Positions 1 through 12,871 of a stretch of DNA of 64,000 nucleotides are shown here, piece after piece. Both the position numbers and the translations under genes were made by a program. Position 1 is the stretch's first letter, and each line of letters starts with the position of its first letter. The notes beneath the pieces were generated by a model. It was not told the origin of the DNA. It was given only the letters and a program-made list of their open reading frames with translations, and did no database searches. This DNA comes from Amaranthus tricolor (lineage: Eukaryota; Streptophyta; Magnoliopsida; Caryophyllales; Amaranthaceae), in contig NC_080063.1 in NCBI RefSeq assembly GCF_026212465.1, positions 7,821,702 through 7,885,701 of the forward strand, given 5' to 3'.

Positions 1-113
1 CTTGAACTCTCTCCCAGAATAGACACTTGTTCTTTTGGAATTTTCTTATGTTTTTTCTTTGGTGGAAGCGTTGTAACTAATCGTTGACTTTGTTGTTTTT
101 CTTTCTCATTTAG

Positions 114-224
114 GTTCTTGGTCCAAATGTCTTTAGCTGGATATGCCCTAATACAGGCCACATTGGTTCAGGCTTACGCTTCCCTACAACATATGATAAG
201 CTTACTGAACCATCATCAGAATGA
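114..224 (+). CDS. 3'-terminal exon of an unrecognised gene
   Basis: A pyrimidine-rich tract ending in TAG at 111-113 looks like a splice acceptor. It is followed by 36 open codons ending in TGA at 222-224. The peptide contains WICPNTGHIGSG and LRFPTTYDKL and ends in EPSSE. I do not recognise the family. The rest of the gene lies left of the window. The frame assumes phase 0 at the acceptor; it is the reading that looks most protein-like. What follows (225 to about 640) has no coding character and fits a 3' UTR. Confidence 0.5.
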   Translation, partial: VLGPNVFSWICPNTGHIGSGLRFPTTYDKLTEPSSE

Positions 225-1428
225 AAGAATGTTGCTCTAATTTTGCTAGGAGGCAAAGGCATTCATTCAGTTGATTCAGGGTGCCCCTACGGTTCCTTGG
301 TGCAGATGAGTACTTCGTCAGCTTTGTCAGATGCAATGTTAATGGATTTGAATGGTTGTCTTGTCTGCAAATTTTTACGCCCAGTACAGATTAGTTAAAA
401 TTCTTTCAAAGGTGAATGATTCTTCTTGTTGATAGGCATTGTTAAAAGCTTCAGATATCAAGTAATTGGAAACTGGTTTTGGCTCATACTATACGACACA
501 ACCGGAGGAGTGCTAACTTAGCTCAAGACTTGTTTCCAGCATTAAGATGATAGGATTCATTAACTTATTTCTGTGTCCTGATTGCAACTCTCAAGAAATG
601 TAATATATCTAACATCTTTGTAATCTGAAATAGCATGATCATCTTTATTATGTTTGTGTTGCATGTTCATGGAAAGAAAATATCAAAGAATCTGAAATGT
701 AATTCATTTAAACCTTGATGTAATGAAAAGTTGGCATTTGAAAGAGATTGTCCGAAGTTCGTGTCACGTATATTGGGCATACTCCTTGTGATCAAAATTA
801 GGATGCTTGGAACATTTTTGTAGAGTTCATTAAAAACAGCTATAAGGTTCGCAATCTGAGTTTTTCCCAACTTCTTGTTAGTTAAAGTTTCTAAATAAAC
901 TTCGGTAACTATTTCTGTATTTTTAAAGTCAAAATTGATATTTTCTCATTATAAAGGTGCAAAAAAACATTTTTTGAGAGATATCTCATGCTTTTAGCTG
1001 GTATTTGACGTTATGATAACATCACTCTCGTTACTATATCACCGGTTCGTTACCACAATCCCGACTTGTTACCACATATTTGCACTATACTCTATTAGTA
1101 GTTAAACTTGATTAGTGAATCATATAATGCTAAAACAGTACTAAGTTATGATCCTTTGAATGCCCAAATAGACGATAAACTGAGATGGTCACTGTCAGGT
1201 TGTGAGCCATACAACCATACTATCCACTGAAGTTCATTTTGTGGTGATTTGTGAATGTGGGACAGAAAATCTTATCCAAGCAACCTGGGCATAATGAAAT
1301 TCCTCTGATGTGGCACCTTATCCATAAATCCTTTTCTATTTGTTTTCTATTTGTATTACAAATAGTTTAAATAAATAAAAAAAACAGCATCAAAAAGTAG
1401 CACCTGAAAATTCAAAACCTCATCAATA
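225..1428. other. 3' UTR and intergenic spacer
   Basis: No gene is supported here. The first 400 bases probably are the 3' UTR of the preceding exon. The last 100 bases (A-rich, with TTAAATAAATAAA near 1365) form the promoter and 5' UTR of the gene starting at 1429. Confidence 0.5.
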
Positions 1429-1887
1429 ATGGCATCAGTAACTCCATTCAAGTCCCAATTTGCGACAAATCCATTGCAACAAACACAAACAACACCCAGA
1501 AAGTTGTGTATTTTACCCATTAAGCAGAAGAAGAGGTTTTCGGTGAAGGCTGCAGTCGGAGATCTCTCGTCTGATAGTACTACTTATTTGATTGCTGGTG
1601 CAGCTGTTGTTGCACTCGTTGGTACTGCGTTTCCCATCATCTTTTCTCGCAAGGATACGTATGTTTTCTCTATTCTCTTTTTCTCGTCATCTGCCTTTCT
1701 CAGTTTTAATTTTTACTTGTTAGTTGATTCGTTTACTGATTGAAACAGCTGCCCGGAGTGTGATGGTGCTGGTTTCGTAAGGAAATCAGGAAGCACGCTC
1801 AGGGCTAATGCAGCTCGTAAGGATCAAGCTCAGATTGTTTGTGCTACTTGCAATGGCCTCGGCAAGCTTAATCAGATCGATAAATGA
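1429..1887 (+). CDS. Small chloroplast DnaJ-type Cys-rich zinc-finger membrane protein
   Basis: Two exons, 1429-1658 and 1749-1887, with a 90-bp GT-AG intron; together they encode 122 aa. The first 45 or so residues are rich in Ser, Thr, Gln and Lys with almost no acidic residues, as expected of a chloroplast transit peptide (inferred). Residues about 54-70 form one hydrophobic membrane segment (YLIAGAAVVALVGTAF). Exon 2 carries two CxxCxGxG motifs, CPECDGAG and CATCNGLG, the zinc-binding half-sites of the DnaJ cysteine-rich domain. There is no J domain. Proteins of this size and layout are annotated in plants as DnaJ/Hsp40 Cys-rich-domain superfamily proteins of plastids; some relatives act as thiol-disulfide or assembly factors in thylakoids. 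The exact function here is unknown. Reading through the intron gives a false longer exon 1, whereas splicing joins KDT to CPEC in frame. Confidence 0.85.
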
Positions 1888-1995
1888 TCACTCTAAGATT
1901 GTCTTATGTTTTTGGCCTTCATCTTCATGACTTCTTTGGAATAGCCTACTTTGGGAAGTCATATTTACAAATTTTTAGATTCTAATGTCTTCTTA

Positions 1996-2306
1996 CAGCC
2001 CGTTTGATAAGTGGTATTAAACGTTAGTAATGGGAATGAAAACCAGTGTAATTTTGGTTGAAAAATCTCTTGGCTACCTTAATAGCCATGTTTGTCCAAC
2101 TTCAATCATCTCATTTTCTTGATAAAATTCATTCCAATACAAAACTAATAGGAGAGGTGATATTAGGTGGTAATGGAAATTTATAAACAAAAAATTTTTT
2201 TTTAATCAAAGTTTCATCACTATGGGAATAACATGGAACTTTTGATGAAATTACACAATAAATCATTACCATTACCATTATTTAGTACCACTAACCAAAC
2301 GGGCCG
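1996..2306. mobile_element. Tourist-like (PIF/Harbinger) MITE
   Basis: A 311-bp element. The left end reads CAGCCCGTTTGATAAGTGGT and the right end is its near reverse complement (CCACTAACCAAACGGGCCG). A related 313-bp copy lies at 58419-58731. The left flank is TTA; the right flank is TGT, so the 3-bp target duplication seen in the other copy has decayed here. No coding capacity. Confidence 0.75.
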
Positions 2307-2309
2307 TGT

Positions 2310-5300
2310 ATTGATAGTATCAAAGTAAGACAATAAACTTGTTATAATTCTTATAAGTGCAAATACTTCAAATAGTTTGGTCGTTGTATTACTTTTCCAA
2401 CAAAAATAAAACATATGATATGTTGTTTCTGTGAATTTTAATTGATGTTTGCGGTAATAATAGGATGTCACAATAGTTTTCCATAATCAATTTACAGATT
2501 ATAGCCGCAAAGTTGAAGTCATTTATTAGTTATAGCTAGCCTTATAGTTCAATATTTACAAGTTGTAGCTATTATAAGTCAAAAAGTGCAATAATTGTAA
2601 CCATATCAGCGGATTCCAATCACCAATGTTTTAAATGACCTGTTAAACCGGTTTTTTAAGTTTTAACTCCCTTTGTTTATCTTTGAGCAACACAATAAAC
2701 CTAACCCATTTAACCCCAGTTAACTCATCGATATGTAGCCAACTGAAATATGGGTTTTAGCCGCAGGAACAGTCAAGCCTGATATACACTTACAATCATC
2801 ATATATGGCATTTGTCGGTTCCCTGCAAGATAGTATTTGGATCTCTAGTATGTATGTATATACGTATGTATGTATGTATTTAGATCTGTAGATTAAACTA
2901 TCGTTTTTTTTGTCAACAAATATGACATTGATTCATTGTTGCAGTCACAATACAACAGCTATAGACTGTGCTAAATTCACAGCACAGAATATGTACTCAT
3001 AACAGATGCAATTATGCCTGTACGATTTCTCATCCTCAATGCGTACTACTCACAGCAGATGCAGTTATGAGTGTACGATTTTTCATTCACAGCACATACC
3101 TTTTTGCGTTTTCTGCATCATTAATCTAGTAGTATCTACACTCATATCATTGCCAAACCGAATTCCTCATAGTCTAATCGCATACGTTTTCCTACTCATT
3201 GTATATTTGTTTGATGGTCTAAGGTCAATGCATTCCTAGTTGTAAGGCTAGTACTCATTCAATTAAGTTTTTTATACATCTAGAAGATGGTATGAACTTC
3301 AGTCAAAGTGCTTAAAACTGTCTGTGTAGAATTACAACATAATCCATGATAATGGTTCGTTTACGCTGATTGGCACCGACAAGGATTCATACTGTTTATC
3401 TTTCGTTGCTGTCAATTGCTCATATCGTGATTAGTCTTAGAGGGTTGTACTTACGCATTGAATTTTCTTTAGTGTTTTGCATAATGGAGGATAATGTCAA
3501 CGCGCTGAAAGAAACATGTTTTTATCATATCGTCGTTGCCAATACCTTGCATCATCATTCAAAGTGAGCATTTTCTGAAGCAAAGAGAGCAAAAGACATG
3601 ATCGTAGGTCACCTCTTTCGACACTTGTTCAAGTGCTCAAGATAGTGAGTTTAAGATGATGACTGACTAGACGGACATACATTCAAGGCAGACGATTGGG
3701 CTGACAACCTGCCTTCACTTTTTGGGAAAATACGGTGTCGCCCAACAGCTAGCATTTTACGACATCACTAGACAACCACAGACAGCAAAATGACACCCAT
3801 GAACAGGCTCGTAATTCCTATTCAACAGCAACAACAGCGACAAACAGTAGCTGCAGCGATGAGGCGACAACAGTTATTGTGACTGTTCTGCATAGCTTGC
3901 TCTGTCAAATATGGTATTTAACGGAAAGCATCCTATCATTTCATCAGAATGCAGAAGCACTTGGCTTCTGATTTGTTTGCATATTGATGCCAGACAGAAC
4001 CTGATGCAGTACGTTGGTGTAACTGCGAAGTACACCTTTTTACAGTTTTCAGTTTTTGGGTCAATACAGCAGTACAAGCACTATGATAATACAGAGCATC
4101 CTTGTAATAAGTGGAATTATGATTTAAATTAGGAAAATTTTTCCTGAATAATCCCACTTATTGCCCAATTCATCTTTTCATTCTCTCCCTTATAACCCAT
4201 GTCATATCTAAAATATCAACAATGACTTCTCTTGAAGCTTCAACATTGGCCTCAGAGCCATAAATCTCTCACTTCTTTTTCTACCTCACAAATAAAAACC
4301 CCAAAGGCTTGAAGCCTTTCAACAATGGCTTCTCGTCACCAACTAAATGTACAATAAGCGTACCAATAATGGCTTCAAAATTGTAATAAACACACAACAC
4401 TTTTCTAGATTGAAGACCAATTTTCAGCTTGGTTTTCCGCTTCCTCTTTAGGTTTATGCTCTGTCTGAGTTTCCCTTGTATACTTTAACACAAAAATTTT
4501 CCTCATAACCACACGAAAACAAGAGGAAATAAGTCAAAAGTAAATAGTTTGGTTTGGTCATTTTATTTTTCAGTGATCGAAAGGACATAATCTTATTGGA
4601 TGATTACAATATTTGTATTTTTTTTTGTTTATAATGACTTAAGTCATAGATATAAAACTTTTAAGGGTGTTATGTTATGGTGACTCAGTATGGAGTTAAT
4701 ATATTTGGGTGTTTAAGGTGATAAAAGGATGTTTTAGAGAAAATTGCAAATCAGTACAGTGGTCTATGAAGAATTAATGCTCGCTCAATCTGTTGCTTGA
4801 CCCTGTTTGGTTGCTTGATCTGGTCGAGCTAGAGATCAGATTTAGTCTCTTTTGTAGTTCCAAAGCTTATATAAGGGTCTTGTATATGCCTTGTATATAT
4901 GATGTAAGATCATTTGATCTACAGCAATTAAGAATTGAGTTGAGTGCCACATTTAAATTTTAGAGATTTAGTGAGAGAATTTTTGGGTTTTTCTTTAATC
5001 ATTTTAGAAATTTCTAAGGGGAATTCCTCTTGTAGAGTTTAAATTATAGTTTGTAATATTTAAATTCTAAAGCAATAATATTCATTTAATTGTTATAAAG
5101 GTGGGGTTTCGTAGTCTAATAACATTGATATTAGAGTTTTCTTTCACCTAAAAAATTCTTATTATTATGATTTGAGAAGACAATTCATGAATGCATTGGG
5201 AAATTCAATCCTTTCTTCATGAATAGTGTTGTGATATTTTGCTATAAAAGCATTACTCCTGTATTGTAAATTGATGCAAGATATTGATATACGAAGCAGA

Positions 5301-5725
5301 TATCAATCTCATATACTACATTTCTCCTTATATTCTCCCTACCTTTTTAACATATATATTATTTTCTTTGTTTTTGCATTTTTTATTTTTGATCTTTATT
5401 GGGTTTTTTCATTGTTAACATGAATCAAACTATAACAATGGCTATAATCAATAAATCTCTAAAACGTTGAGTATAATTTATAATTGATTGTGTATGAAAT
5501 GACATACTCTTGTTTGATTAGAATAGAAAATTCTCTTACTACTCCTAAATCCGAGATAAGTCTAGAATTATCTAGAACAGAAAACTCTCAAGACTCCTAC
5601 ACGAAGGTACAAAAAGCAGAACTCCCCGAAATAAATCGAAGCGACAAGACGGTACAAAAACCAGAATTGTGACAGACAAGTTGATTAGCTCTAGGGTTTG
5701 TCGAAGAAATCAATCTTACAATCCA
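2310..5725. other. Intergenic region without recognisable gene
   Basis: AT-rich DNA with only short chance ORFs. A 53-bp direct repeat sits at 3003-3055 and from 3056 (both begin CAGATGCA and contain TGTACGATTT). A (TATG)n-like tract lies near 2850. The end of this stretch (about 5480-5725) is the probable promoter and 5' UTR of the FES1A-like gene. Confidence 0.5.
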
Positions 5726-8700
5726 ATGAATCCAGAAAATCCCAACTGGGAAGGACTGCTCAAATGGAGTCTCTCTCATTCCGATGGCACTAAACCCCAA
5801 CGTCAGCTCAGGTTTGTCTCGTTTTTCTTGCTTTATCCTACTTACTTTCTCAATTTATTTGTAATCGAGTATTTATCTTCTATAATGAATAATGGTCAGC
5901 GAGGATGAACGAAAATGGTTCATGGAAGCGATGCAATCACAGACTATTGATGTTGTGAAGCGAATGAAAGAGATTACTCAAGTTATGCAGACTCCTGAGG
6001 ATGTTTTAGATTCTCAAGGAGTTACTCCGGCTGACATTGAAGGTGATGTTATATTGCTTGATGAATGGTTTGTTCACTCTTTGAGTTCAGTTAAATTTGC
6101 CAACTGTTCTAAAGTTTTTGGTGATTATAATTTTGCAGATATGCTGGATGAGTTACAGGAACATGTGGAGTCTATTGATATGGCTAATGGTATGTTGAGA
6201 AGACTTTCTTAAAGCCACTTGTTCATTATGCATATGAATTTAATACTCTTCTTGCTTTTATGCATTTTTAGGGTGAAAACTCGAGTAGGTAAGGTGCATT
6301 GTCAAAAAAATTTAGTATGAAATCAGTGATAATATTTGGTTTTGGTGCAAATTGATTCAAAATTGTGTTACAAATAGGGAACTATATGGAAAAGTTTGGG
6401 CTTTTGGGTTAGACGAAAGTTTTGGGCTATCAGAAGATTTTTTGTATTTTGGCTTTTTGTGAGGAAGTTATGATGTTCTGTGGTTTAATGGTTGAGAATG
6501 TAAGGTTTTAGGAATAAGGGGATATACGTTAACAGATAAAAACTGAATCTTTGTTTGTGATTCAATCCAAGGGGTAATCTTTTGATCTTTCGATAAGGGA
6601 TGGATTTTATGTAGGAGAATTCCATGTTTGACGTGAAGATGTAGGTTTAATATGGGTTTGCATTTGTTAGATAGGTTTTAATAAAAGATAACATATGTTA
6701 ACAGATAGACGTGATTTTGAGGACAAGTTAGAATTCCAAGATAGAATTTGTGGAAAGATAAATTGAAAATATTGATCTATTCATTTATGTGGATGGTGTG
6801 AGGCATTTGTGAAGGTAGGATAGATATGGTGTGTGGCATGGAAGGTAGAAGGATGGTATAATAAAACTTAAATATTGTCTTGATACATAAACAGCACGAA
6901 ATCAAACTTAAGGTTCGCTATCTTAAGTAGACATACTCAGAGAGCTAACCACATTTTTCTTCTTTTCTAAGCTTACTGACCTTCATGTCATGCATTCAGA
7001 GTTTTTGAGCTAAACAAGATTATTGGCTTGGAAAATGAAATTAAAGCCAGAATTTTTAGGAGCTTAAGGGCATGATTGTTGCCTCGTCTACCCAAGTGGA
7101 AGAAGAAGGTTCCTCCTAGTAGAACTCTTCTTTAAATCCACCCACCAGTTGATGATTATGTGCAAGATTATGAGTATCTTACAGTTAGCCTATTGAAGAA
7201 TCAAAACCTTGCCAACTGAGCACCACAATCAGCATCATTCTTTTCGAGTTGGCAAAATTTTCTTCACACCAAGGCATAAATTCAATATTAGACATGAATC
7301 ATTAGATAAATGTAAGGGTAAAGTTGTTGCTTCTACATAATGGTGCCACATAAAGGTTTTATAACTTATTTTCGATAACAATGGTGATGTTGCGGGAATG
7401 ATATGGATGTGGTTCATTAACGCGGCAGGTTTTTGTTTTGATGTACTTTGGATAATGTTTATTAAAAAATTGATCTTTTTGAATAATCAAATCGTTTTAG
7501 ATGTACTTTGGTATGATAACAGAACATTTGTAATCAATTTTATACTTACTAATTAATTAGATAATTAAGCTTGAATAAAATATTTTTCTCGTAATTGTAA
7601 TATGTATCATAAATTTGTAAGTACATAAAAATAATATGTAACGTAATGAATTTCAATTAAGTGGAGTATTATACAAGAACAGCAATTTGCTTAAAAAAGG
7701 CTTGCCCAAAAAGCACTATATTACTTGATCCATCATATTCTTTCCTCTTTGTTTCCGTATTAATTTTGTCGAAAGTCAGACCAAGAGGGTGATTGTAGTA
7801 AAAGGGTATTTCAATTATTAAATTTTTTTTCATCGGTCATAATTTCTTTCTTCACTGGCATTTATTATCTCCTTCACCAATTCTCATTATTGTGCTTTCT
7901 TTGATCTTTTCCTTTTTGTTGCTAGGAATTATCTCTCCCATTCAACCCTTCCTGGTGTCTTCCGCTATCCTTCTCTTTGTTCTTTCTTTATTTCTTCATT
8001 TTCTGTGCCAGCATCTTCATCCTTGTCTTCATCTTCATCTTGGCAAAGATGTGCATAAATGCAATGATGGCTATGTGTACAGTTCTTCAAACAAGGCACG
8101 AGCCAGTTTCACTAAGGCTTGTGCACATCTTCGCATGTAGTAAACAATCCACGTGAACAGTGAAGCTCCCAAGTATTTTTGACCTCTGAACATTCTCTAT
8201 TTCTTAAAACAATCTTCACTCGATTGTTATCAATGCTATTTTGAATTTTAAGGCAAATCATTGACTTAGTGTAGGACTGTGGGTACTTGGTAGTTGCTCG
8301 TAGTGTAAGTTCTCTTAACTGTTTGTTTGAAGAAGCCCCTTAATTATTTTTGACAAGCAAATACTTAACATGGATAAGACACCAATACCGTTTCATCAAA
8401 TAAGATGGGGAAGAGAAGAGAGGGTGAGGATATAAAATCCTCATGCATGGGTCTATATTAAAAAACTGGTGACACTTGTGCTTCTTTGATAAATGTACTG
8501 AATGATTTCATAGGCTTGGCAAATTATAGGCTTAACGGAAAATACTAACTTGCTATTTTGCTGGAAAATGATAGCTTGATGAAACAAACTAACATCTTGC
8601 CGTACCTCTTGGACTTGTTGCTTGAGAGGTACTAACTTGCTATTTTGCTGGAAAATGATAGCTTGATCAAACAAACTAACATCTTACCGTACCTCTTGGA

Positions 8701-10474
8701 CTTGCTGCTTGAGAGGTATTAGTACATCTTTGCTATAAGGTAGAATGGATCACCAGGCACCACTCACCATAGCATATGTTTCTTACATGGAGATTTTGTT
8801 CCATTTAATCGAGGCATATTGGTATTATTATAGTTGCAAAAATTATATTAGTTAGCAAACTAGTGTTTAATTTGTGAAATTAATATGGAGGGGGACAACT
8901 TTTGATCTGCACTACAGCCCAGATCTAAGCTTTCGTAGATTCTTTTACACTTTCTTTGGATAGAAGGATTTGCATGGAAAGGAAAGGGAGGGATTTAAAA
9001 AGATTAAATATCTTTTGATAACAAATTTGAAGGGGAGATTTAGAAGGAAGGGATTTGAAGTAATTAGTTCCCCTAATTTTATTAATGATAAAATCTCTTC
9101 ATAAGTTGAAGGATTTGGAAGGAAAATAAGTTTTCTCTTTCTCTCCCTTGTTCCCTCTCTTGAACAAACAAGGGAAACTTTTCTCATCATTTTCTCGCCT
9201 CCTTTCCCCTTCCCTTATTTTCCTTCCTCTCTTGAAGTCTTATTGTTTTTCTCTTGGCATTTTTATCTTTATATTCTGTATGGCAGATTTGCATTCGATT
9301 GGGGGACTGAGCCCTCTGGTTGGTTATCTGAGGAATCAACATGCCAATATACGAGCAAAGGCCGCAGATGTTGTGACAACCATTGTTCAAAATAATCCTA
9401 GAAGTCAACAACTAGTAATGGAAGTGAATGGTTTTGAACCACTTCTTACAAATTTTGCTTCAGACCCTGATATGAAAGTACGTACTCAAGCGCTTGGTGC
9501 CATATCATGTGAGTATCCTGCAGTTTTCTTTTTTGTCGTAGTTTCTTTTGCTCTGAGTTAACCTAATGAGAACATCTGTTGGTTTTTCTTCCGCTTTTAA
9601 TTGCCTACATTTTTTTAGCTCTCTTGGTGCTGTCAGCTTTAATATTGATGTGTTTCTGGATATTGTTGCAGCTTTAATCCGTCATAACAAGCCTGGTATT
9701 GCAGCATTTCGCCTTGCAAATGGTTATGCTGCACTGAGGGATGCTCTAAGTTCAGAAAACGTCAGATTTCAGAGGTATTCTACTTCTTCCTGTTCATTGG
9801 TTCACATTTATGGCAAAATAGCTCTAATATGGACTAGATTAGTTGTTTCTTTTCTTTCTTGTGCCCTCTGTATATTTCAAAAATATCCCTAATATGGACT
9901 CGATAAGCTACAACTTTCCAGGAAAGCGTTGAATTTGCTGCATTACCTTCTGCGAGAAAACCAATCGGATTGTGTTGTAGTAGACGAACTCGGATTTCCA
10001 TGCATCATGAGGCACCTTGCCTCAAGTGAGGATGCATCTGTTCGAGAAGCTGCTCTACAGGGTCTACTGGAACTTGCACGTGCTAAACCTGATGGGACCA
10101 CTGGTCATGTAACGGATGAGGATAATAAAATGAAGCAACTTCTTGAAGAACGCATTGGTAATATCAGCTCATTGTCACAGGAAGAGCTTGGGGCAGCTAG
10201 GGAAGAGAGGCAACTTGTTGACTCACTTTGGAATGCTTACTACAATGAGGCATCTCCCTTAAGAGAGAAAGGTCTTCTCGTTCTTCCTGGTGAAGAGCAA
10301 GATTTACCTCCACCAGATGTCGCCAGCAAACACTTTGAGCCTCCTCTTAGAGCTTGGGCTGCCAAACGAGAACCCGATACCTCTTCTGAGCCTTTGCTTC
10401 TAGGTCCTAGTGTTCCGAGTAGTGCTAATGAAAGTGCGGAGGGTGATTTCAGGCCGAGAGATGCTTCTTCATAG
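5726..10474 (+). CDS. FES1A: FES1A-like Hsp70-binding protein / nucleotide-exchange factor
   Basis: Six exons: 5726-5811, 5900-6042, 6139-6189, 9287-9508, 9672-9774 and 9922-10474. All borders are GT-AG and the frame closes to 385 aa. The order is: an N-terminal segment with NWEGLLKWSLSHSDGT; DERKWFMEAMQSQT and VVKRMKEITQVMQTPE; DMLDELQEHVESIDMAN; then Armadillo-type helices including IRAKAADVVTTIVQNNPRSQ and RQLVDSLWNAYYNEAS. This is the Fes1/HspBP1 family. In Arabidopsis, Fes1A binds cytosolic Hsp70, protects it from degradation and supports thermotolerance. Arabidopsis Fes1A is about 363 aa; the extra length here is a low-complexity Ser/Pro C-terminal tail. I start at the ATG at 5726 because it begins the conserved segment; an in-frame upstream reading has no ATG. 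Intron 3 is unusually large (3,097 bp), probably through repeat insertion. Nothing is broken. Confidence 0.96.
8543..8716. repeat. 87-bp tandem duplication in FES1A intron 3
   Basis: Two adjacent copies (8543-8629 and 8630-8716), each beginning TACTAACTTGCTATTTTGC, differ at only a few positions. The period is exactly 29 codons. On the minus strand most of the repeat reads open with a PLKQQVQEVR-type helical repeat, so it may be a relic of a coding repeat. It is intronic relative to FES1A. Confidence 0.8.
8948..9178. mobile_element. Possible degenerate MITE upstream of FES1A exon 4
   Basis: The left edge (CACTTTCTTTGGATAGAAGG) and the reverse complement of the right edge (TTTCCCTTGTTTGTTCAAGA) share a loose inverted similarity. 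The interior is purine-rich on this strand. No target duplication is clear. It is a weak call. Confidence 0.3.
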
Positions 10475-10620
10475 GTGAAACTTTTGCTTGATTTAGTAGT
10501 CATCAAATATATTGTTTTTGGATTTATGTTTATTGTGAAGTTGACGTTTTTGGAAGTATAGTGATCGTGTTTATAGCAACTGAAAGTTCCATCTTTTCTT
10601 GTTTAAATCACAGTTGCAGA

Positions 10621-10684
<64 letters not shown>

Positions 10685-10800
10685 TTTTCGCTATGTTTCT
10701 GATGTTCTGATTCATTACTTTTTTAACCGAGGAGTTATGGTTGGAGATTTGAAACTAGATTTTGCTGCTACTTGTCCTACCTTGATGTAAGAACTTCAAC
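10475..10800 (+). other. FES1A 3' UTR region
   Basis: Non-coding sequence directly after the FES1A stop codon, including the (TTA)n microsatellite at 10621-10684. A short ORF across it is produced by the repeat. Confidence 0.5.
10621..10684. repeat. (TTA)n microsatellite
   Basis: About 20 uninterrupted copies of a trinucleotide, in the probable 3' UTR of FES1A. Likely polymorphic in length. Confidence 0.95.
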
Positions 10801-11264
10801 AAGTTGGTTATGAATATTTTGATTTGCTTTGATTCTTTGTGTGTTTAGTTGTATCTCAAAAGTAAATGTCCATTCTTAGTTGATCTCAAATAGTGTTATA
10901 TGATTTGCTCACTTGCCTTGTGAATCTTGATTGATTTCAATCTACTTTAATCGGTATTTGTTGGTGATTCAAATCACCCTGATTCGCAATTTAAACCTGT
11001 AAAATCAACATTCTGCAATTGTGAAGGGGTTTTCTTCTAAATTGAGTTGAAAATGCGCAACCAAAACTCTTTGGTTATGCGGCAGAAGCAAGAAATATAC
11101 AAAATCGGTTAATTATTCAAACCAAGAACTCGGAAGCAGACTTAATGAAGAAAGAGAAAGGAGTAAAACAAATCTATCGAGTTTTTTGACCTAACACAAA
11201 ACTCAAATGACAAAATAACCCTTAGGGTCTACCTGAAATTATGGGAAAATGAGAGTACTAATTA

Positions 11265-12226
11265 GAGGTGTTCATTCGGGTGATTGGATCGGTTTCGGAT
11301 GGGTGTCATTCAGTTTAGATGCATTTCAGTTGGGTTATTTTTCGGATGCGTGTTGCGACGGGTCACACTCGTATCGGGTCAGTTAGTCATGGTTCGGTTG
11401 AAGATCAGTTATTCGAGCTATTGGGTTAGCATCGGTTTGATGTCGGTTTAAGATTGTGTAGAGTGTCAATCGGTCTCGGGTTATCATCAGTTAATAATTG
11501 GTTTCGGTTTTACCGGGTACAGGAGGTTCGGGTATTTTTCAAGTAGAATTCGGCTACGAATTACTAATTACTTTCGATTGAGTCAGTATCAAATTAAGTT
11601 GTTAGTCATTTTTTAATTGATGATAAGATTTCCTTTACTTAAAGCAAAATAGTTAAAATGCAAATCAATTAGCGATCATTATTACTTTGTTACTTTCACT
11701 TGTTTGACCGAAAATTAAAATTATAAAGTTCTATCAATTTTCATCTAATTCGATTAAAAATAGTTAAATAAACATTGATCATTGATTATTAACTCTAAAT
11801 GTATTAAATCATGTATTTATAAAATTTAATTTAATAAAATATCTATCACTTTATTAGAATAATTAATAAGATGATTGAATATGAGTCGATCATACTTCTA
11901 TGTTAAAAATTTGTTCAGGATTTACAACAAATCTAAACTTCGTTTAGGTTAAGTCGATTTTAGCCGGATCAAGTTTGGTTTCGAGCTTGATTTGGGCCGG
12001 ATATGATTCTGGTCGGTCATTATTAGGTTCGGGTAGTCTCGGTTAATGGTTATGTGTCGGTTAAAAAATTAGTAACAAGTCGGGTTTAGTTTTCCCATTT
12101 TCGGTTGTCTACTGATTCGGGTACAACTTCGGGTCAGGTAATATCGGTTCAATAAAGCTAATAAAGAAACACATGTTCAGTTCGGTTTGATTCGGATTCG
12201 GTTCGGGTCACTTTTGAATAGCTCTA
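11265..12226. mobile_element. Non-autonomous hAT-type element, 962 bp
   Basis: Flanked by a perfect 8-bp duplication GTACTAAT (11257-11264 and 12227-12234). The ends are TAGAGGTGTTCA on the left and TGAATAGCTCTA on the right, an imperfect terminal inverted repeat. An 8-bp duplication and TAG...CTA ends are typical of the hAT superfamily. Many degenerate copies of TCGGGT / GGTTCGG lie in the outer quarters of the element on both sides, with an AT-rich centre. No transposase remains. Confidence 0.85.
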
Positions 12227-12405
12227 GTACTAATGAAAGATGGATAAATTAATGAATATTTATGTGCTTGGAATCAGAGTAAATAATAATGGAGTGAAGT
12301 AGTATGTCAAAAAGAGGATTAAATATTTACTCATTGAGACCCAGGGTAAAAAGTCCTCTTTCACTATCAACACCATCAATAATTTATAATTACCACCATT
12401 TTAAT

Positions 12406-12871
12406 TAGGGGTGTTCAAAAATATCCGTATCCGAAAACCCGCTTTCCGATTTTTAAAAGCGGATAAATTACCCGGTTTCCAAAATTCGGATAAACCGGGT
12501 CGGGTACCCGGTTTTAAAACCGGGTATTCGGGTCGGATACGGATCACGAATTTTGGAAAACCGGGTACCTAGTTTTTTTTTTTTTTTTTAAATATAAATT
12601 TTAATGGTTTATGGAATTGTGGTTGTATTTTAATTAACTAATGCTTGTATTTTAATAGTTTATGACTAAGTTAGTTAAGTATTTTAATATTATTTGAATT
12701 ATATGTTTAAAAAATTGTTAAAAGAATTAAGAAAAAAAAAAAACCGGGTACCCGGTTTTCGACCCGGATTAAACCGGGTCGGATCCGGAATACAATTTTA
12801 GCTATCCGGAAAACCGGGTACCCGGTTTTTCGGAACCGGGTCAACCCGGTATCCGATTTTGAACACCCCTA
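12406..12871. mobile_element. hAT-type MITE, 466 bp
   Basis: A perfect 8-bp target duplication ATTTTAAT lies at 12398-12405 and 12872-12879. The terminal inverted repeats are TAGGGGTGTTCAAAA and TTTTGAACACCCCTA. Dense copies of ACCCGGTT / AACCGGGT occupy both subterminal regions. Subterminal motif arrays are the known binding sites of hAT transposases. The centre is AT-rich and non-coding. Confidence 0.92.

Noticed and set aside
1659..1743. Extension of the DnaJ-type protein exon 1 into a Phe/Ser-rich tail
   Set aside because: This is intron sequence; splicing at 1658/1749 joins two in-frame zinc motifs.
10599..10790. 63-codon ORF after FES1A
   Set aside because: Created by the (TTA)n repeat encoding poly-Leu.
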